Assembly: GCA_037783415.1 (NCBI GenBank)
Contig: JAZGTN010000037.1
Location: forward strand, 4,216,001-4,280,000
From: Leptasterias polaris
Lineage: Eukaryota; Echinodermata; Asteroidea; Forcipulatida; Asteriidae
Length of the DNA: 64,000 bases
Direction: 5' to 3'
In this document: piece after piece, positions 45,616 through 56,290 of the stretch
Layout of the letters: every line of letters starts with the position of its first letter
Numbering within the stretch: the first letter of the stretch is position 1
Notes under the pieces: generated by a model
The model's database searches: none
The model's input: only the letters and a program-made list of their open reading frames with translations
What the model was told of the DNA's origin: nothing
Program-made: the position numbers and the translations under genes

Positions 45616-46218
45616 TGTTAAAATTAAAACACTTCACAGATGTAGCGCTACCCCACCAAAGAAAAATTGTCCAGGAGTAGGACGTGTGGCTAATGAATGG
45701 CTAGGATCAGCTGGTGGTTGTCAAAATCTGCCAGCCACACCAAATGGTGATTCCTAAAATAATATTAATAGTACTTAGTGCCCACCTACTATAGTACTAA
45801 TACTAAGCACTATAAAAGTTTACCTCCAATTCAGAGGGATACCATTATAAAATAAATGCAATTTGCGTATCTAGTTTAGTTGTCTTGAGATACAGTGGAC
45901 TGGGAAAAAAAAATTCAAGACTAAGTGACTCATTTATGTTTTGGGGTTTTGTTTAATGCTGAACTTTTTAGATTATTTTAGAGGAGGATTGGACTTTTTA
46001 AAATGCTGCAAAATGCAAAGGAAACAGTCAATTCTAAAAAGTTCTCTAAAAACAAATTGTGGGAAAATTGGAAAGTGGCTGTCCGATTCAACGTCTTTTC
46101 CATTATATACGAGTCCAAGAAAGTATAAGCAAGTTTTAGACTATTCTTTTCTTGAGTCATGTGGTTGTTTCAGTATCAACTTTCAGCATTCGCGTCCACT
46201 ACCCTTGCTTAATCAACA
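45616..46218. other. Unassigned region
   Basis: No repeat or exon recognised. An open frame from 45941 runs into the ACCGGAAAAC array and is not credible as a gene. Confidence 0.45.
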
Positions 46219-47297
46219 ATGTAAACCGGTAGCACTATATACCGGAAAACACCGGAAAACACCGGAAAACACCGGAAAACACCGGAAAACTACCGGAAAA
46301 CACATGAAAACAAATGTTCACGTTGTTGAGTGAAGCGCGCCCTCATTTGGCGCTCGTCGCACGATCTCTACACTGGTTCCCTGTCTTTTTTTCACATGGA
46401 TAAAGAAGGTACCACTCGCCAACGGTAGCAACAATAATTATTTTGAATTAAAAGAACAAACATTTCTTTCAGTGTGAATAATGCTTTACTTGACTTACTA
46501 CTAATAATAATAATTATTCTTAATATAGCGTTTTACATTAAAAATCTCTAAACGCTGTGCAAGAGATCAAAATTAGATAAGATTGTATTTGTAATGTATT
46601 TTTTTTTCCCCCACTGGATATAGTTCTTATTTTTTGTCAACGTCTACAGTACTGCAAAATCTCGTCCACAAATTGTATGATGAGTCGCCACCCTGCACGC
46701 GCACTGCTCGAAGAGATCGATGTGCAGGGTTTTGGATGCTGTATACATAGCACAGTTCTATTCACGGGACATTAAACGGGAGGCCGCAAATCGGGTAAAC
46801 AAAAGGAGCGTTCTCGAGCAGGGGCTTGCGAGTTCCTGCAACTTTATTATTGATCTCGCGCCTAAGCTGCCTTTAGTGGCGGTAAACTAGAAAGGAATGT
46901 ATCATAATTGCGGGGCACTCAATCGCGGCCTGTGTATGGCCGGTCAGTTAGCCTGCGTTTGTAAACAACTCACGTAGCGCTAATAGCTGTGGTACAATGA
47001 AAGCAGTCTATTGGTTGGATCACCAGGAGCGTTGTAGATCCTCAGTGCAGAGATCGTGCGACGTGCAGCGCCAAAGGAGGGCGTGAAAAAAATATTTCTT
47101 GTGTTTTCCGGTGTTTTCCGGTATATAGGGTGTTTTCCGGTATATAGGGTGTTTTCCGGTAGTTTTCCGGTAGTTTTCCGGTAGTTTTCCGGTGTTTTCC
47201 GGTGTTTTCCGGTAGTTTTCCGGTGTTTTCCGGTAGTTTTCCGGTATTTTCCGGTGTTTTCCGGTGTTTTCCGGTATATAGTATCACCCATGTAAAC
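46219..47297. mobile_element. TIR DNA element with ACCGGAAAAC-array ends, 8-bp TSD ATGTAAAC
   Basis: The element 46227-47289 (1063 bp) begins CGGTAGCACTATATACCGG and its reverse complement begins GGGTGATACTATATACCGG. Both ends run into tandem ACCGGAAAAC units: about 6 on the left (46241-46302), about 15 mixed with short spacers on the right (47098-47280). Inside each array comes a shared subterminal block with TTTGGCGCT and GTCGCACGATCTCT. ATGTAAAC is exact on both sides (46219-46226, 47290-47297). The centre is CpG-rich and non-coding as far as I can see. Confidence 0.9.
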
Positions 47298-47968
47298 AAC
47301 AGTTTTGACAAATTTAACAGCGAATTGAATTTTAACCAAACAGAACCTTGTTGGTTCTGAAAATCAAAATCATACATACCTTTTTGTTATATTTGCAATT
47401 CACACTGCCACTAGTATCAGTACAAAGTTATTATTCCTCTCTCATCTGTCCAGTAAGACATTTTTATCTTCGGAAAGCAAAGTTTTATAAACCAAACTAA
47501 ACACAAGACAAGATCGAGACCGTTCACTTTCAGCCAGCGGTATGTCTATGTGTCACAATGCAGCCGAGGGAGTTAGTTTAGTTGTGCATACCAAGTGCAT
47601 GAGCAAATGAATGTGGATTTTGCTGGTCAGGTACTGGTGGTCGAGAAGACACACGTATACATAACAGGTACAGGAAGGTTTGGCACCAGGTGCGTTTGAA
47701 AACAAATGTCAATTATTTGCCAACAGAGGGCGATATTTAAGTTTGTGCAATCCAAAAGGATGCAATAATGTCAACGAACTCATTGCTAGAGGAACTTTTC
47801 AACATGAACAAACATTTTTCTTAAATAGTGAAAGGAATTTTCCAAGTCCTGTTTTTTCCTTTTATATAGTAGCATACACTTTGTGTGCGTTCCTGCGGAT
47901 GACCAAATTCAATTCAATTCAATTAAGTCAATTCTCAAGTACAAAGACCGGCCGGTCTAAAGCCGCCT
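47298..47968. other. Unassigned region with (AATTC)n
   Basis: A short AATTC repeat at 47908-47926 and one CAACAGAGGGCGA motif at 47722. Nothing else. Confidence 0.45.
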
Positions 47969-48659
47969 CAAGGGCGTCGATGGGTGGGGGACGGGGGGGA
48001 CATGTCCCCCCCCCACTTTTTAGACTGGGGGGGGGGGGGGGGGGGGACAGCATATCAGATGTCCCCCCCCCCCCCCCCCCCCCCCACTTTTTGATTGACT
48101 GTTCATTAGAAATATGCAACAACATTTTCTTGATTTAATATTTCATTACAATTTTTGTTAAAGTAAAAGAATAGCGAACAAACGATGAAATGTTTTCTTC
48201 ATTTTCATATTTTTTTCTGATGGACCACGCGCAGAATGGTATTTTGGGCCCATTTCCGCTTATATAATACAGACAATAGATGACACGTATCGTCCACGAC
48301 ATGAACGCCAAAATCCCGCTTACATACCTTGTTAGCATTCAAGTTATGCGTCGTTTGTGTATGCGTCCACAAAGGAAGTCTGTGTGTGCGCACACGTGCA
48401 AATGTGTTTCATTTTGTTACAATCGCACAACGCACAAAATGTAGTAAAATCCATTAAAATAAATAGGAGCAGTTTGGGCCATGACAAGATTTGTCGAAGA
48501 AGCAATATTTTGTTTTTTCGAAGAACTACAAGCTGACACACGATAAACGCCGGACTCCCGAAGCATATTAAAAATGTGGGGTGCAAATAATGTAAGATGT
48601 ATTTTTTCAAGACTTGCTCGACCGTCCCCCCTACTTTTCAGTAGCGATCGACGCCCTTG
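47969..48659. mobile_element. Probable DNA element with TIR CAAGGGCGTCGAT and C/G runs
   Basis: Ends CAAGGGCGTCGAT and ATCGACGCCCTTG are perfect 13-bp inverted repeats, but no target duplication is clear. The left part contains C9 (48006-48014), G20 (48027-48046) and C23 (48063-48085) set between two ATGTCCCCC...CACTTTTT copies. Confidence 0.65.
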
Positions 48660-49699
48660 CCCCTATATACTCTTTCGCTACTGTTTTGCACTTTTTTTAA
48701 CCACAGACACAAGGTTTGGGTGAACAATTTAGTGCACCAGCAACCGAGGGCGCTCTGTTCATAAAGGCACTGACAGAGTCCTTGACTCAAGATTATGTTA
48801 CTGACGTTTTTTAAATAAATGAATGAATCCTATTAGTAGCGAACAACAAGTTGTATCCGGGCATAACGTCTTGGAACTTCGGCAGCGGCTGATTTTTCAA
48901 ATTGGTCACACCATTTAAATGACTTTTGATGCATTTAATTTGTTTTGAAAAGCCAATGAACAACTATAAAGGTGATTTGGTTACATATTATGACTCTTAC
49001 TCATACATTTATTGTTGTATTTATGCTCAAACGTTGTTTTATAAAGTGCACTTACAATTATTTGTTGTCGACAGGCGTCGTCAGTTGTCGGCTTTTAGTG
49101 TGACCGTCACACGCGACGGCTAACATCCAAACAGATTTGCTTTGCCGTGTGTAATCTAAACTTGGCACAAATCGAAACTTGCCAGCCGTATAAATACAAA
49201 CACGTGCTTCCTATACTACCCTCGCCTCAAAGTAAATACAGCTATTTTGACCACGAACTTTCTGCTTCGGATTTCAAACTTGGTATAATTAGAAATGCTA
49301 CGTTGATGCCTACAAGTTGAATTTCCTTATGCGTTACAATCATTCTAAGAACAATCTTTACACACGATAACGGGAGATATTATATCAAACATTAACATTA
49401 ATGTGCCTTCAAATTTGTATCATCATACTATAATATTTGTATTAGGCTATCATAACTAGGCCCTATGTTCAAATTCACGACCACTTTGCCCCAGAGCTTT
49501 AAAATGAGACTAATAATTATAATCCTTCATTTCAACTTCCGGTTACCCGCACGCCTAAAACAATTAAACGAACAAAAACAATAGTTGTTCAGGCTATTGC
49601 AAACTTGTTTTTAAAATTAAACTTAAAATGCAGTTCGCTCATTGGACCGCAAATTTGTGAATGTTTTTAAAATAAAATAATCCATTAGCATAACTAGAG
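48660..49699. other. Unassigned region
   Basis: ACCGAGGGCGCTCTG at 48743. No exon or repeat family assigned. Confidence 0.4.
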
Positions 49700-49739
49700 C
49701 TGAGCAGCTAGCTAGGCACGCAATTATGCACGCTAAACA

Positions 49740-49990
49740 TGGACGCTTTTTGGCAGACTTCTGTAAACAATGTGACGTCATAGACGCATGACCAATCAGA
49801 TTGCAATATGCTAATGAGCGGACACTTTTCGCGCGGCGGACACTTTTTGACATGACACCGGAAGAAAACCATTATTTTGTTCTTCTTTGTGAGGCAGCCG
49901 GGGCTCTGACCAATAACAGTATAATATTTACAATGGGTACTTTCGTTATTACCATCTGCAACGAAAACAGAACTCACAAGCAAGATCTAA
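49740..49990. promoter_or_regulatory. Candidate promoter or enhancer (weak)
   Basis: A short block clusters TGACGTCA (49771), CCAATCAG (49792), ATGCTAAT (49808), GCGCGGCGG (49831), ACCGGAAG (49856) and CCAATA (49909), without a recognised repeat. Such CRE/CCAAT/ETS clusters are typical of TATA-less promoters and could serve the minus-strand FRMD4 gene, but no transcript start or exon supports it. Confidence 0.25.
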
Positions 49991-50211
49991 ATCTATTTAA
50001 TTTGAATTTTTAAACGTCTTCTTTCCTCCGTGGTTTACCCGTAATTTTTCTTTTCTCACGAGAGTTTGTCGTTGCTTGTCCAACCGATGGAACAAAATGG
50101 GGTTTGAGACAAAGGTTCGAGTACTGACAAGGGGCCTTTTTTCGCAAATCTCGGCTTGTACGTCTCCGGCACCTGTGGGCTTCGTTTGATGTTGGAAACA
50201 CCATACTATCT

Positions 50212-50489
50212 GGGCCCAATTTCATAGAGCTGCTTCGGCCGATTCTGTGATTACGGGTACGAGTTTCTATTTCATAGCGCTGGTAACCGTAAGCACACGA
50301 AAAGGCACGCTAACCTTCCGGTGCTTTCTGTACGAAAATGAATGACGTAACAATGCAAATCCACGGTGAACGCGCAAGATGTCCGCCTTATTTTCTTGCT
50401 AACCTGTGAAATTCGCTTCAGTGCAAATTTTGTTGTTACAGTTAGCACGAAAATTTGCTTACCGTTAAGCAGCTCTGTGAAATTGGGCA
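50212..50489. mobile_element. MITE, second GGGCCCAATTTC subfamily
   Basis: Ends GGGCCCAATTTCATAGAGC and CTCTGTGAAATTGGGC are inverted. The inner ATTTCATAGCGCTGGTAACC, GAATGACGTAACAATGCAAA and TTTTCTTGCTAACCTGTGAA match 36873-37080. Confidence 0.85.
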
Positions 50490-52394
50490 CAGATGGCGCC
50501 CAATCCGAAGCCGGAGCCCAAGCCGAGGTTTGGGAAAAGAAGGATTCGGACATGCTTAATTGCAACGTCACACCCGGGTTTTTGCCAACCGAGGCTGGAA
50601 AACTATGGAAAGCCATAACTGCAAATCAAAAACAGATAGCCATAGTTTGTAGCAATGTGACACAAACATTCAAAAATAGTGTTGAATTGTGTTGGAAACA
50701 AATCAACCAATCATGGGAGGTATTTCAGTTCATGAATGTTTACAGACAATGTTGAATTTGGTCACAATTTGTTTTAACAAGACTGATTGTTTTGCTAACA
50801 TTCGGCCGTCCATGCCAACCGGCGCACTTTGTTTATCAACAATAGAAAGGTCGATACATCTTCTGTATACACGTTCTGACCTTTATTAATTTTACATTTT
50901 TGAAACCCTAATTGGAAGATCTTTCAGCACACACTATTAAATATTCAATCTGTGAATTTTGAACCTGAAATTCCCCCAAACTGCCATCGTTCGTTTTATA
51001 GCGGTAGCGGTAGATATATTATTTCTTCGATCAAATAAGTATGTGTGGTCCTTTAAAAGAACATAGCAGCAAGAAAATTTTGACAGGATGACACATTTAG
51101 TCCTTATACAAATTATCAAGAAGAATTGAAGGTGGGATATTATTATTGTAATGCTAATTTGATTTTTCTGCCTCTTTTCAACAGAGGGCGCTCTTTGTAA
51201 ACTGTTACATCACCCCTTTCGTCACGAAGGTTATCTCATCCCTGATCCTATGCGCACTATGATGCTAGTACCATGGTGATTATCTGCTGTGAGTGCAAGA
51301 CACCTGTGCATTGTATACATCATTGTTATGGGATTGTTAGAAAAAGAACAAACAAAGCACACATAGTTTTCCCAGTTTTTATACATCAATTTGGTAAAGA
51401 CTGCTCTGTGAAAATAAAGTCTTTGTTTTGCTCGATCGGCCGCCCATTTATTGCAGCCTTGAGCAATATTACGTCCAAACATTTTCAAGTACATTTTGTA
51501 AAAAAAAATAATTTTTTTTTATGGAGACCTATGACATGGTTGTATAAGAGATTAAAGATACGTGCACTTAAATTTGAACACACTTTTATGTCCTTGCTCT
51601 ATGCTTTTATCAACAAAGACTTTGCTGGTGCAGAGTAGCTATTCGGCAATGAGCTTAGGCCAGGTGCATTGCACATTTTGTAGGCGATGGGTCAATACAA
51701 GAGTTCACCATTGGAATTTTTTTCTTTAGAGGGAACCGAAGCGCTTATGATTTACCCTTCGCTCTTTTTATATCACCCAAAAGCCAGTACCATACCGGAA
51801 TGGGGGTAACTCCAGTCGAAAACACAATTTCACACTTTGTAACTTCATTGTTAATTTAATCCTGATCCCGCAAAGTTAACATAAGTCGTTAAAAATGATA
51901 AAGATATTTATAATAACACGATAATAAGAATATAGCCGTTTGTTGGTCAATTGAATGATGAAATAGTTAACCCCTCTCAAATTAGCCAAATAAACACACC
52001 CACGTATAATAGAACGTCCCACCTAAGGTGCATACCTTCATTCCTGACATATTTTCCATTCATTGCAACTTGTTTGATCCGCGCATGAGACGATCGAATC
52101 CTCAACGGGTGTGCAATAAACTACCGAATTTCGCCTCCCCCTGCAGCCCCAACAAAATCCGGATCAGCCGACAGGTAGAACTGGATTCAAGCAAGATATT
52201 GATTTTTAACATGTCGATGGAATTTTCTCAGCTTCTGCGGTGAAATAACTGCTCGTTTTTACCGTTTGTGAAACCCGAACTGACACCTTGCGTTCGGTGG
52301 GATTCGCGTAAAAACCCGTATATGTACGTCGGGAGTTTAGTCGCCATCGATTGATTGCGTTTTGCCTACAAAAATAACTCCCCAGCCCAGCAGA
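50490..52394. other. VGLL4 upstream region, promoter not pinpointed
   Basis: The exon at 52395 implies a 5' UTR directly upstream. 52245-52394 is CpG-bearing (CGTACGT-like, GGGATTCGCG) and free of recognised repeats, so it probably holds the 5' UTR and core promoter, but no TATA box or initiator can be fixed. An AGAGGGCGCT motif is at 51185. Confidence 0.4.
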
Positions 52395-52458
52395 ATGGAA
52401 ACGCCATTGGATGTTCTCTCACGCGCAGCGACCATGGTAGAAACAGACAGACCTGACC
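52395..52458 (+). CDS. VGLL4: Vestigial-like protein 4, first coding exon
   Basis: ATG at 52395 (context CAGAATGG) opens 21 codons plus one base ending at donor GTAAGT (52459). The peptide starts METPLDVLSRAATMV, then ETDRPD; human VGLL4 starts METPLDVLSRAASLV, so 13 of the first 15 residues agree, and an exon ends near the same point. VGLL4 (Tgi in flies) is a nuclear Hippo-pathway factor whose later Tondu motifs bind TEAD/Scalloped and compete with YAP/Yorkie; those exons are not in view. No downstream exon was recognised up to 64000, so intron 1 is probably longer than 11.5 kb. An internal ATG (codon 14) is unlikely to be the start. Confidence 0.93.
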
Positions 52459-53210
52459 GTAAGTATGCATTGTCTACATTTTCTGTGCTTTATAATTTTT
52501 ATATTTCTGTAAACAACATAAAAAAAACATGATCAGAATTTCATATCGATGGCGCATGCACACACGGTGAATATGGAAACCTACATGGAAATCATGTATC
52601 ATTTGTATGTGTGTGTGGGTTCCGTGTTGCAGAAACGTGATAAGAGAAAACAGACAAGAATGGCTGGCATACCAGTGCTATTGTATTCGTTGGTTACAAA
52701 TCCTTGAAATTATTTATTTACGATGGCCAGCACGTCAATAATGGACATTCCTGAATCTAGACCATGCTTGATAAATTGGATATTGCCAGCCTGTATTGCT
52801 TTTGATGTACCCTACTACCCCCCTAAAAAAACCACACCATAATGGTACATTTGTTTTTAAAGTAAACAATAATTCACTAGCATTTCTGAAAATCAAAATG
52901 CTAATTACATGCTGATAGATTGGATATGGCCACTGCCAGCCTGTATTGCTTCTAATCAGAAAAACCAATTAATCACCCTAATAATAATAACCATCTCCTG
53001 AAAACATAATGATTTTACTGACCGAAGAATAATTCACAAGGCTTTCTGAATATCAAAATGATAATTAACATTGTCCACAAATTGGATATTGCCGGCCTGT
53101 GCTGTGTTGCTGAAAAAAATCACATTAACTAAATCCCCCCCCTACAATAACTAAACAATTATTTCCAAGGTTTTCTGAAAATGTTAGTCGCCCATTGCTC
53201 TATGGTCATA
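52459..53210. other. VGLL4 intron 1, start; short degenerate repeats
   Basis: The phrase AAATTGGATATTGCCAGCCT recurs in variants near 52773, 52917 and 53079 with CAAAATGCTAATTA words between, suggesting an old tandem or dispersed repeat. Confidence 0.5.
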
Positions 53211-53560
53211 TTAAAGGCACTGTACACGTTTGGTAATTACTCAAAATATATATTAGCATAAAAACTTACTTGGTAACGAGCAACGGAGAGCTGTTGATAG
53301 TATAAAACATTGTGAGAAACGACTCCCTCTGAAGTAACGTAGTTTTTGAGAAAGAGGTAATTTCTCACTAAAATAATAAAAAGACTTCTGGCCAGAAAGC
53401 ACACTAATTTGTACAACAAGGGTGTTTTTTCTTGCAACTTCAATGACCAATTGAGTCCAAATTTTCACAGGCTTGTTATTTTATGCATATGTTGGGATAC
53501 ATGTACACCAAGTGAGAATACTGGTCTTTGACAATTACCAAACGTGTTCAGTGCCTATAA
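53211..53560. mobile_element. TTAA-type MITE, best copy
   Basis: The element 53215-53556 starts AGGCACTGTACACGTTTGGT and ends CAAACGTGTTCAGTGCCT. TTAA precedes it; the right site reads ATAA. The body (AACTTACTTGGTAACGAGCA, GAGAAACGACTCCCTCTGA) recurs at 19760-20010, 26232, 29898-30460 and 32431. TTAA sites fit Kolobok or piggyBac. Confidence 0.85.
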
Positions 53561-54077
53561 TGCTATATAATGTTCATAAATATTATATTGGCAGCCTGTA
53601 TTGCTCAAGAAATAAAAATGTGTTAAACCCTACCCACCCCTACAGAAAATAATCATGATATGATTACAAAAAGTAAAACATTATTCCCTTGGTAAAGAAA
53701 AATGCTAATTTTAGCTAGAATAAAAAAATAAAAAAATAATCATGTTTAAACACTGGTTTTGAATGTTGCTGTTATATTTTGCAGTAAAACTGAAATGTAC
53801 ACATTTATTATTTAAAAACAGAATTGTATTTTCATTTTTCAATTTATTAATTTACTAAATGTATTCTGCACACTGTAGTTGGCTAACTCTGCCAAGAGTG
53901 GGTCAACAAGGGTGAAAGAGTTCCAACCTGTGTCAAATTTTAGTATGCAAATTGGATTACATTGAACAAAGTTGAAAGATGTGTAAAGAACTACTGGAAT
54001 AATAGTTATATCAGACACAACGGAGCAAAGGCAAATATGGAGGCATATTCAAAATACCAAGTCTTGTATAGAAAAAC
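53561..54077. other. VGLL4 intron 1, nothing recognised
   Basis: AT-rich DNA leading into the minisatellite. Confidence 0.5.
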
Positions 54078-55287
54078 CTTTATAAAACAAGACAGTACCC
54101 AGTACCTGCACTTTATAAAACAAGACAGTACCCAGTACCCACACTTTATAAAACAAGGCAGTACCCAGTAGCTACACTTTATAAAACAAGGCAGTATCCA
54201 GTACCTGCACTTTATAAAATAAGACAGTGCCCAGTACCCACACTTTATAAAACAAGACAGTACCCAGTAGCTACACTTTATAAAACAAGACAGTACCCAG
54301 TACCTGCACTTTATAAGATAAGACAGTGCCCAGTACCCACACTTTATAAAAACAAGACAGTACCTACATGCAGTACCTGCACTTTATAAAATAAGACAGT
54401 ACCCAGTGCCTGCACTTTATAAAACAAGACAGTACCCACACTTTAAAAAACGAGACAGTACCCAGTACCTGCTCTTTATAAAACAAGACAGAGCCCAGTA
54501 CCCACACTTTATAAAACAAGACAGTACCCAGTACCTGCACTTTATAAAAAAAAGACAGTGCCCAGTACCCACACTTTATAAAACAAGACAACACCCAGTA
54601 CATACACGTTATAAAACAAGACAGTACCCAGTACCTGCTCTTTATAAAACAAGACAGTACATAGTACCTGCTCTTTATAAACAAGGCAGTACCCAGTACC
54701 TGCACTTTTTAAAATAAGACAGTACCCAGTACCCACACTTTATAAAACAAGACAGTACCCAGTACCTGCACTTTATAAAAAAAGACAGTGCCCAGTACCC
54801 ACACTTTATAAAACAAGACAACACCCAGTACATACACGTTATAAAACAAGACAGTACCCAGTACCTGCTCTTTATAAAACAAGACAGTACCCAGTACCAG
54901 CACTTTAACAAACAAGACAATACCCAGTACCAGCACTTTAACAAACAAGACAATACCCAGTACCCACACTTTAACAAACAAGACAATACCCAGTACCCAC
55001 ACTTTTACAAACAAGACAATACCCAGTACCCACACTTTAACAAACAAGACAATACCCAGTACCCACACTTTAACAAACAAGACAATACCAAGTACCCACA
55101 CTTTAACAAACAAGACAATACCCAGTACATACACTTTAAAAAACAAGATAGTACCCAGTATAGCATACACTTTATAAAACAAGACAGTACTTGCACTTTA
55201 TAAAACAAGACAGTACCCAGTACCTGCTCTTTATAAAACAAGACAGTACCCAGTACCTGCACTTTATAAAACAAGACAGTACCCACA
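54078..55287. repeat. 33-bp minisatellite, about 36 copies, two unit types
   Basis: The unit is CACTTTATAAAACAAG + ACAGTACCCAGTACCTG. At many places CTG and CCA endings alternate, giving a 66-bp higher-order unit. From about 54900 to 55140 a second type (CTTTAACAAACAAG with GACAATACCC) takes over, after which the first type returns. As 33 is divisible by 3, long false open frames arise on both strands (up to 157 codons). Confidence 0.97.
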
Positions 55288-55289
55288 TG

Positions 55290-55440
55290 AGACCATGGAG
55301 GCCATGGCCTCTGTTGCCCCTGACCGTGGCCTTGGTGCCCCTTCCAAAGTTTCGGCATTAGAGACTTAAAGAATTCCCAATGGAAGTGCCCTTCGCAAAA
55401 TGAAAATGGCCTTGCCCTCTCAAAAATGAAATTCCAGGCT
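55290..55440. mobile_element. Copy of the CAGGCxTGGAATT family, cut by the minisatellite
   Basis: GAGGCCATGGCCTCTG, CCTTGGTGCCCCTTCC and the end GAAATTCCAGGCTTG match 31884-32040. The expected left CAGG end is missing where the minisatellite stops. Confidence 0.7.
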
Positions 55441-55496
55441 TGAATTCCTACGAGAATTGAATGCTAGGAATCACACTCGGGCTGAGAAGTCACCTG

Positions 55497-55690
55497 GGGC
55501 CCAATTTCATAGAGCTGCTGTAGACCAGAAAGTATTGCGGAATACATTTCGGCTAAACAAGAATTAGTAGGAAGCCAGTCACAGACTGTACATCATGGGG
55601 TACAATATTTTGGCTGGTAACATCAGTCCGGTTTGCAAAAATGTTTTGAATTATGCTTAGCTAGTCTGTGAAATTTGGCCTCGGTGAGTT
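55497..55690. mobile_element. MITE of the GGGCCCAATTTCATAGAGC family
   Basis: Ends GGGCCCAATTTCATAGAGC and GTCTGTGAAATTTGGCC. The inner TTTTGGCTGGTAACATCAGT is shared with other copies. Confidence 0.82.
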
Positions 55691-55750
55691 CAGTGGTGTA
55701 GCACCTTGTGGTGGTTTAGACATCTGCTCTAGTTGCTCAGGAGTGCAGGA

Positions 55751-56226
55751 GGTTGCAGGGTTTGTACAGTGACTAGCCAGCTGGACCAGTTAGCTTGTAA
55801 TTTCACTAGTCCACCAGCCTTTTCACTAGTAAGTCTATATTTCAAATGAAAACAGGGATGCTCTTTAAAAAAAAAAGTTTTACTTTGGTTGGAACGAGCT
55901 TGGCGCACATTTTTTCGTTTACTGGGAATGTACTATTCTTTTTACGAGGGTTCTTTGGCTGAAACAGTCAGCAAGCTAAAATTTTGGATATATTAGTTTG
56001 GTATGATGTTGTATCACTCTGATTTTTTAGAAGAAGATCTGAGAACCCATGAATCACACCCCCCCCCCCCCCCCCCGCCCTGATTTGGTACATTCTTTCA
56101 GGCAGTGACTCTTTAACTCTGAACTAGCCAGCTGGACAACTTGGAGATAAATTTGACTGGTCCTCAGGTGGTGTTTGAAGTGGCATTTGGCCAGTGGACC
56201 ACTGTTAAAGAGAAAATGCTGGGTTG
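55751..56226. mobile_element. Copy of the GACTAGCCAG...CCACTGTTAA family, TSD GGTTG, itself interrupted
   Basis: The element 55756-56221 starts CAGGGTTTGTACAGTGAC and ends AGAGAAAATGCTG. GGTTG occurs at 55751-55755 and 56222-56226. It is broken at 55869-56108 by another insert flanked by CTCTTTAA (55861-55868, 56109-56116). Confidence 0.75.
55869..56108. mobile_element. Third-level insert with C18 tract, 8-bp flanks CTCTTTAA
   Basis: The 240-bp insert starts with an A run, contains C18 (56059-56076) and ends TTCTTTCAGGCAGTGA. No terminal inverted repeat was seen. The identical 8-mers on both sides are the main evidence. Confidence 0.6.
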
Positions 56227-56290
56227 TGGGTTCGATTCCTTTACAGAGATTCCAATGGATTTTGTTTTCATTGGACTTGAAATGAAAGTA

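Larger units (their letters stand above)
55700..56290 (+). mobile_element. tRNA-derived SINE interrupted by nested insertions
   Basis: The left part (GGTGGTTTAGACATCTGCTC) and right part (GTGGGTTCGATTCC, from 56227) form one SINE like 19185-19310 once the insert 55756-56221 is removed. The SINE's own 3' part is weakly preserved. Confidence 0.75.

Noticed and set aside
45941..47377. Frames with repeated PENTGKH-like segments
   Set aside because: Translations of the ACCGGAAAAC arrays at the ends of a DNA element.
47680..48138. 152-codon frame, the second longest in the window
   Set aside because: Half of it is poly-C/G-derived glycine and proline; no homology, and it crosses a repeat boundary.
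50366..50755. 129-codon frame as a gene
   Set aside because: Its first third is a MITE (50212-50489); the rest has no recognised homology.
51273..51638. 121-codon frame as a gene
   Set aside because: No homology that I recognise and low-complexity segments (KKNNFFL); likely chance.
54364..55358. Long repetitive open frames on both strands, up to 157 codons (YKTRQYPVPAL-like or VLGTVLFYK-like)
   Set aside because: They come from the 33-bp minisatellite; a unit divisible by three keeps all frames open. No start context, splice sites or homology.
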